From Nocardiopsis endophytica (GTDB taxonomy: Bacteria > Actinomycetota > Actinomycetes > Streptosporangiales > Streptosporangiaceae), in contig NZ_JAQFWQ010000010.1 in NCBI RefSeq assembly GCF_027706725.1, positions 34,779 through 98,778 on the forward strand: DNA of 64,000 bases. Direction: 5' to 3'. Each line of letters begins with the position of its first letter. The first letter of the stretch is position 1. Shown in pieces: positions 60,965 through 64,000 of this stretch. A program made the position numbers and the translations under genes. The notes under the pieces were generated by a model. That model ran no database searches and was not told the origin of the DNA. It saw only the letters and a program-made list of their open reading frames with translations.

Positions 60965-61857
60965 GCCTGCGGCCGCGCGCCGTCGTCGTGCACCGGCGCA
61001 CCGAGCTCGACGAGCTGCTGGACCGGCACGCGACCCGGGGCCAGGCGGAGTTCTTCCTGCGCACCCGGGGCCGCACCCTGGCCGAGGTGCAGGCCCGGCA
61101 CGACGCCGCGCACCAGGCGCGGAGCGCGGTGGTCGGGGCGCTGCCGACCGAGTGGGCGGTGGCCCAGGTCGAGCGGGACGACCTGAGCCGGGTGCTGTTC
61201 GCACCCGAGGACGTCGTCCTCGTCGTCGGGCAGGACGGCCTCGTCGCCAACGCGGCCAAGTACCTCGGCGACCAGCTCGTGATCGGCGTCGATCCGGAGC
61301 CCGGCGCCAACCCCGGTGTCCTCGCCCGGCACGACACGGGGTCGGCGGTGCGGCTGCTGCGCGCGCTCGGCCCCGACGCGGGCGGCGCCGTCGAGTGGGA
61401 GGGCCTGACGATGGTCGAGGGCCGGCTCGACGACGGGCAGCGCATCCGGGCGCTCAACGAGCTGTACCTCGGGCACCAGGGCCACCAGTCGGCGCGCTAC
61501 CTGCTCACGGCGGGAGGGCGCTCGGAGCGGCAGTCCTCGTCGGGGCTGGTGGTCGGCACCGGCACCGGCGCCACCGGGTGGTGCGCCTCGATCGCGCACG
61601 ACCGGGGCGGACGCGCCCTGCCCGGCCCCACCGATCCGGCGCTCGCCTGGTTCGTCCGCGAGGCATGGCCGTCCCCCGTCACGGGGGTCGACCTGATCGA
61701 GGGCCGGATCGCACCGGGAGAGGAGCTGACTCTGACCGTCCAGTCGGACCGCCTCGTGGTCTTCGGTGACGGCATCGAGTCCGACCGCCTCACCATGTCC
61801 TGGGGCCAGGACCTGACCGTCGGCGTCGCGGACCACCGGCTCCGACTCGCGGCGTGA
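60961..61857 (+). CDS. NAD kinase-like (NAD+/NADH kinase fold) protein
   Basis: A 298-residue protein with the NAD-kinase/diacylglycerol-kinase fold. The usual GGDGT loop reads VVGQDGLVANAAKYL, keeping the catalytic Asp but losing one Gly and the Thr. The second motif is recognisable in GLVVGTGTGATGWCASIA, and the C-terminal strands DRLVVFGDGIESDRL match the family. The GTG start overlaps the SPFH stop. The NrtR-type regulator next door points to a pyridine-nucleotide substrate, but this is a divergent paralogue, so activity is uncertain. Confidence 0.8.
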   Translation: MSLRPRAVVVHRRTELDELLDRHATRGQAEFFLRTRGRTLAEVQARHDAAHQARSAVVGALPTEWAVAQVERDDLSRVLFAPEDVVLVVGQDGLVANAAKYLGDQLVIGVDPEPGANPGVLARHDTGSAVRLLRALGPDAGGAVEWEGLTMVEGRLDDGQRIRALNELYLGHQGHQSARYLLTAGGRSERQSSSGLVVGTGTGATGWCASIAHDRGGRALPGPTDPALAWFVREAWPSPVTGVDLIEGRIAPGEELTLTVQSDRLVVFGDGIESDRLTMSWGQDLTVGVADHRLRLAA

Positions 61858-62186
61858 CCACGGACGCACCACGGGACGCGGTGACCGGCGCGCCGCCCCC
61901 GCCGCCGCGCCGCCCCGCCCACCGTCGCCTCCCAGGCCGTCGTCGTCCCCAGGCCGCCGCCTCCCAGGCCGATTCCTCCAGCAGGGCGCGGAACGCCCGC
62001 CGCCCCTCGGACGTGATGACCTGCGCCCCCCTGGGCGGCCTCACCCTCCCCCGCCCGGCGACGAGCGATCAGCGGACGCGGAGCGACGTCTCCCCCCGCG
62101 TGCGCGGGGGCGGGCGGCGATGAATCCCGCCTCCGGCCGCGGTCCAACCTCATGACCGGGAAACGAACACGCTTACGGAGTGCGCC
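61858..62186. other. intergenic region, possibly with a regulator remnant
   Basis: No intact gene is seen in these 329 nt. On the minus strand around 61960-62030 a frame reads VITSEGRRAFRALLEESAW, resembling the wing and last helix of MarR/PadR-type regulators, but it lacks the rest of the domain. A perfect CCCCGCGTGCGCGGGG hairpin lies near 62095-62110. Confidence 0.35.
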
Positions 62187-62765
62187 ATGACCGCCACGTA
62201 CACCTTCGACGTCTTCACCTCGCTCGACGGGTTCGGCGCCGCCGGCGGGGATTGGACCGGCTACTGGGGCAAGCAGGGGCCCGAGCTGCTCGAACACCGG
62301 CTCGCCCAGTACAGCGGGGACCAGCGGATGGTCTTCGGGGCCAACACATATCGGATGTTCGCGCGGATGGTGGCCGAGAGCACCGAGGAGTCCGAGATGT
62401 TCGACCCGTGGGTCGTCCGGATGCGGCACCTGCCTGCGACGGTCGTGTCGACCACGTTGCACGAGCCGCTCGACTGGCCGGACGCGACCGTCGCACGCGG
62501 GGACGCCGTCGACGTGGTCGCGCGGCTCAAGAAGGAGTCCGACGTCCCCCTTCGCTCGCACGGCAGCCTGGCGATGAACCGAGCGCTGATGGCCGCGGGC
62601 CTGGTCGACCGCGTCCAGGTGACGCTCTATCCGGTGGTCACCGGGCGGACGGGCGAGGCCCCGATCTTCGCGGGCGCGGCCGACTTCGATCTGGAGCTGA
62701 TCGAGCAGCGGACCCTCGACGGCCGCACGCTGGAGCTCGTCTACCGTCCCACTCTGCACGGCTGA
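62187..62765 (+). CDS. dihydrofolate reductase family (RibD C-terminal-like) protein
   Basis: A 192-residue RibD_C/DHFR-like fold protein. It starts TYTFDVFTSLDGFGAAGGDW, with MVFGANTYRMFARM, VVSTTLHEPLDWPDATVARG, LRSHGSLAMNRALMAAGLVD and VTLYPVVTGRTGEAPIFAGA as family blocks. These small NADP-binding reductases are widespread in actinomycetes and mostly uncharacterised. ACGGAG precedes the ATG at 62187. It is a single gene. Confidence 0.88.
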   Translation: MTATYTFDVFTSLDGFGAAGGDWTGYWGKQGPELLEHRLAQYSGDQRMVFGANTYRMFARMVAESTEESEMFDPWVVRMRHLPATVVSTTLHEPLDWPDATVARGDAVDVVARLKKESDVPLRSHGSLAMNRALMAAGLVDRVQVTLYPVVTGRTGEAPIFAGAADFDLELIEQRTLDGRTLELVYRPTLHG

Positions 62766-62861
62766 GCCCGGCTGAGCCCGGCCGACCGGGGCGGTCCGGC
62801 GGCCGATCCTGTGGCCGGGCCGCCGACCGCCCCGCCGACCGATCCCCCGGCCGATCCAGCG

Positions 62862-62892
62862 TTGACTTCTACTTAACTCGAAGTTCTAGGTT
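62862..62892 (+). promoter_or_regulatory. MerR-type promoter with 19-bp spacer
   Basis: TTGACT (62862-62867) and TAGGTT (62887-62892) are separated by 19 nt. The dyad ACTTC-N10-GAAGT (62865-62884) fills the spacer. An overlong spacer with a central dyad is the hallmark of MerR-family activated promoters. It would drive the imine-reductase-like gene from a start about 110 nt upstream of the ATG. No MerR gene lies in the window. Confidence 0.75.
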
Positions 62893-63015
62893 CTCTCCCG
62901 TGAAGTCGGAAGGCCCACCGCGCAGGGCATCCGGACGCGGTCCGTGGTGTGCCGTGCGCCGGCTGGGCCCCGGGTTTCCGCCGTCGCGCCGGCGACGGCA
63001 GCAGAGAGGATCACC

Positions 63016-63909
63016 ATGACCACCACGACCGCCTCCCACTCCCCCACCCCCGTCACCGTGCTGGGCCTCGGTGCGATGGGGTCCGCCATCGCCCGGACCT
63101 TCCTCGACCGGGGCCACCCCGTGACGGTCTGGAACCGCACCGCCGAGAAGGCCGCCCCCTTGGCCGAGGCCGGTGCCGCGACGGCCGAAACGGCGGCCGA
63201 GGCCGCCGCGGCGAGCCCGCTCGTCGTGGTCTGCCTGCTGGACCACGAGGCGGTCGACGCCGTTCTGGCCGACGTAGGCGGCGCCGTCGGGGGCAAGGTG
63301 CTCGTGAACCTCACCAGCGACTCCCCCGCCCAGGCGCGCACGACCGAGCGGTGGGCGGCCGAGCACGGCGCCGAGTACATCGACGGCGGGATCATGGCCG
63401 ACCCGCCCGACCTGGGCACCTCGCACGCCCACTTCTCCTTCAGCGGGTCCCGCGCGGCCTTCGAGGCCCACGAGCCGACCCTGATGGAGCTGGGCAACGG
63501 CACCTACTACGGCGAGGATGCCGGACTGGCGTCCGTCGAGTTCATGGCGCAGGTCGGTACCGCCTACGAGCTGCTCCTCGGCTTCCTGCACACGCTCCGC
63601 CTGGTGAAGCTGGAGGGCGCCGACCCCGCCGAGTTCGCCGACCGGGTCGCGGACTCCATCGCCGCGAGCTATCCGCCGCTGCTGCGGGGCATCGGCAAGG
63701 CGGTGCGCGACGGCGAGTTCCCGCCGGACATGGGCCCGCTGTCGGTCCAGGCGGCCCTGATGGACGACCTGATCGACCACCGCCGCGCGAACGGCGTCGA
63801 CGCCGCGCGCATGGTGGAGGTCAAGCGGCTGATGGACCGCCGGATCGCCGACGGGCACGGGGACGAGGGCTTCTCGGGGCTGTTCCCGCTACTCGGCGAG
63901 GGCTCGTGA
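63016..63909 (+). CDS. NAD(P)-dependent beta-hydroxyacid dehydrogenase/imine reductase-like protein
   Basis: A 297-residue protein. The N-terminal Rossmann domain has VTVLGLGAMGSAIARTFLDR then VTVWNRTAEKA, the NADP-type arginine after strand two. EYIDGGIMADPPDLGTSHAH and a C-terminal helical domain (ASVEFMAQVGTAYELLLGFL) match imine reductases rather than hydroxyisobutyrate dehydrogenases, whose catalytic Lys is not seen. The ATG at 63016 follows GAGAGGA. It lies behind a MerR-type promoter. Confidence 0.88.
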   Translation: MTTTTASHSPTPVTVLGLGAMGSAIARTFLDRGHPVTVWNRTAEKAAPLAEAGAATAETAAEAAAASPLVVVCLLDHEAVDAVLADVGGAVGGKVLVNLTSDSPAQARTTERWAAEHGAEYIDGGIMADPPDLGTSHAHFSFSGSRAAFEAHEPTLMELGNGTYYGEDAGLASVEFMAQVGTAYELLLGFLHTLRLVKLEGADPAEFADRVADSIAASYPPLLRGIGKAVRDGEFPPDMGPLSVQAALMDDLIDHRRANGVDAARMVEVKRLMDRRIADGHGDEGFSGLFPLLGEGS

Positions 63910-63942
63910 ACAGACGGCGCCCCTCGGTCCCGTCGTAACCCG

Positions 63943-64000
63943 CGTTGATCTCGGGGAACTCGGGGTCAAAACGGACACGATAAGCCCGACTTCCCCGAGA
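63943..64000. repeat. 64-nt palindromic repeat, copy G (subfamily II), cut by the window end
   Basis: CGTTGATCTCGGGGAACTCG begins at 63943; the right arm CTTCCCCGAGA runs off the window at base 58 of 64. The core AAACGGACACGATAAGCCCG is the reverse complement of that in copy E. It starts 33 nt past the imine-reductase-like stop. Confidence 0.85.

Noticed and set aside
61790..62044. 84-aa minus-strand frame with a MarR/PadR-like tail
   Set aside because: Only one helix and wing-like stretch resemble a regulator; the rest is Arg/Gly-rich, so it is noted only as a possible remnant.

Overview
This is a very GC-rich chromosomal segment from an actinomycete. The signs are dense GC-ending codons, many GTG starts with GGAGG-type ribosome sites, a DUF397/XRE regulator pair, a mycothiol-dependent maleylpyruvate isomerase-like enzyme and type I-E-style CRISPR repeats. 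A Nocardiopsis-like member of the Nocardiopsaceae fits best, but the genus is inference. No rRNA, tRNA, transposase or phage gene was recognised.

Region 1 (1-7.2 kb) is an ion-transport block. It holds the start of an RND efflux permease, a CmtR-like metal sensor divergent from a cation-diffusion exporter, NhaA, a KtrB/KtrA potassium system, and a lone zinc-binding lipoprotein behind a Zur-type box. Region 2 (7.2-9.9 kb) is a DUF397 / XRE-DUF5753 / anti-sigma-like ATPase set whose outer genes share a TGCACGTGCA-type upstream palindrome. Region 3 (10-15.4 kb) holds a glycerophosphodiesterase, an amidohydrolase and a reductase plus two-subunit acyl-CoA dehydrogenase operon.

Region 4 (15.5-25.3 kb) has two inverted CRISPR arrays with homologous leaders, at 15597 and 21543, plus two decayed repeat relics. 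No cas gene is present. Between the arrays lie threonine aldolase, a class A beta-lactamase-like hydrolase, the biotin ECF transporter BioYMN and a small foreign-looking ORF. A lactonase and an unusual histidine kinase/response regulator pair follow.

Region 5 (25-48 kb) is accessory metabolism and transport. It has three TetR-controlled loci with visible operators, a MacB/FtsX-type ABC exporter, a secreted beta-propeller protein, LysE and MFS exporters, an Lrp regulator divergent from an AbgT transporter plus M20 peptidase, a short-chain dehydrogenase, a tiny secreted two-cysteine protein and two esterases. Region 6 (48-54.9 kb) is a fructan-use locus: a sugar ABC importer, a secreted GH32 fructanase and a LacI regulator.

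Region 7 (55-58.9 kb) is a sulfide/persulfide locus: CstR-like sensor, metallo-beta-lactamase/rhodanese fusion, rhodanese and TauE exporter. Region 8 (59-61.9 kb) pairs a NrtR-type Nudix regulator with a divergent SPFH protein and NAD-kinase-like operon across two matching palindromes. The window ends with a RibD-type reductase and an imine-reductase-like gene behind a MerR-type promoter.

A 64-nt palindromic repeat family (seven copies, two subfamilies) is scattered in intergenic gaps, mostly just after stop codons. A second repeat family has two copies.
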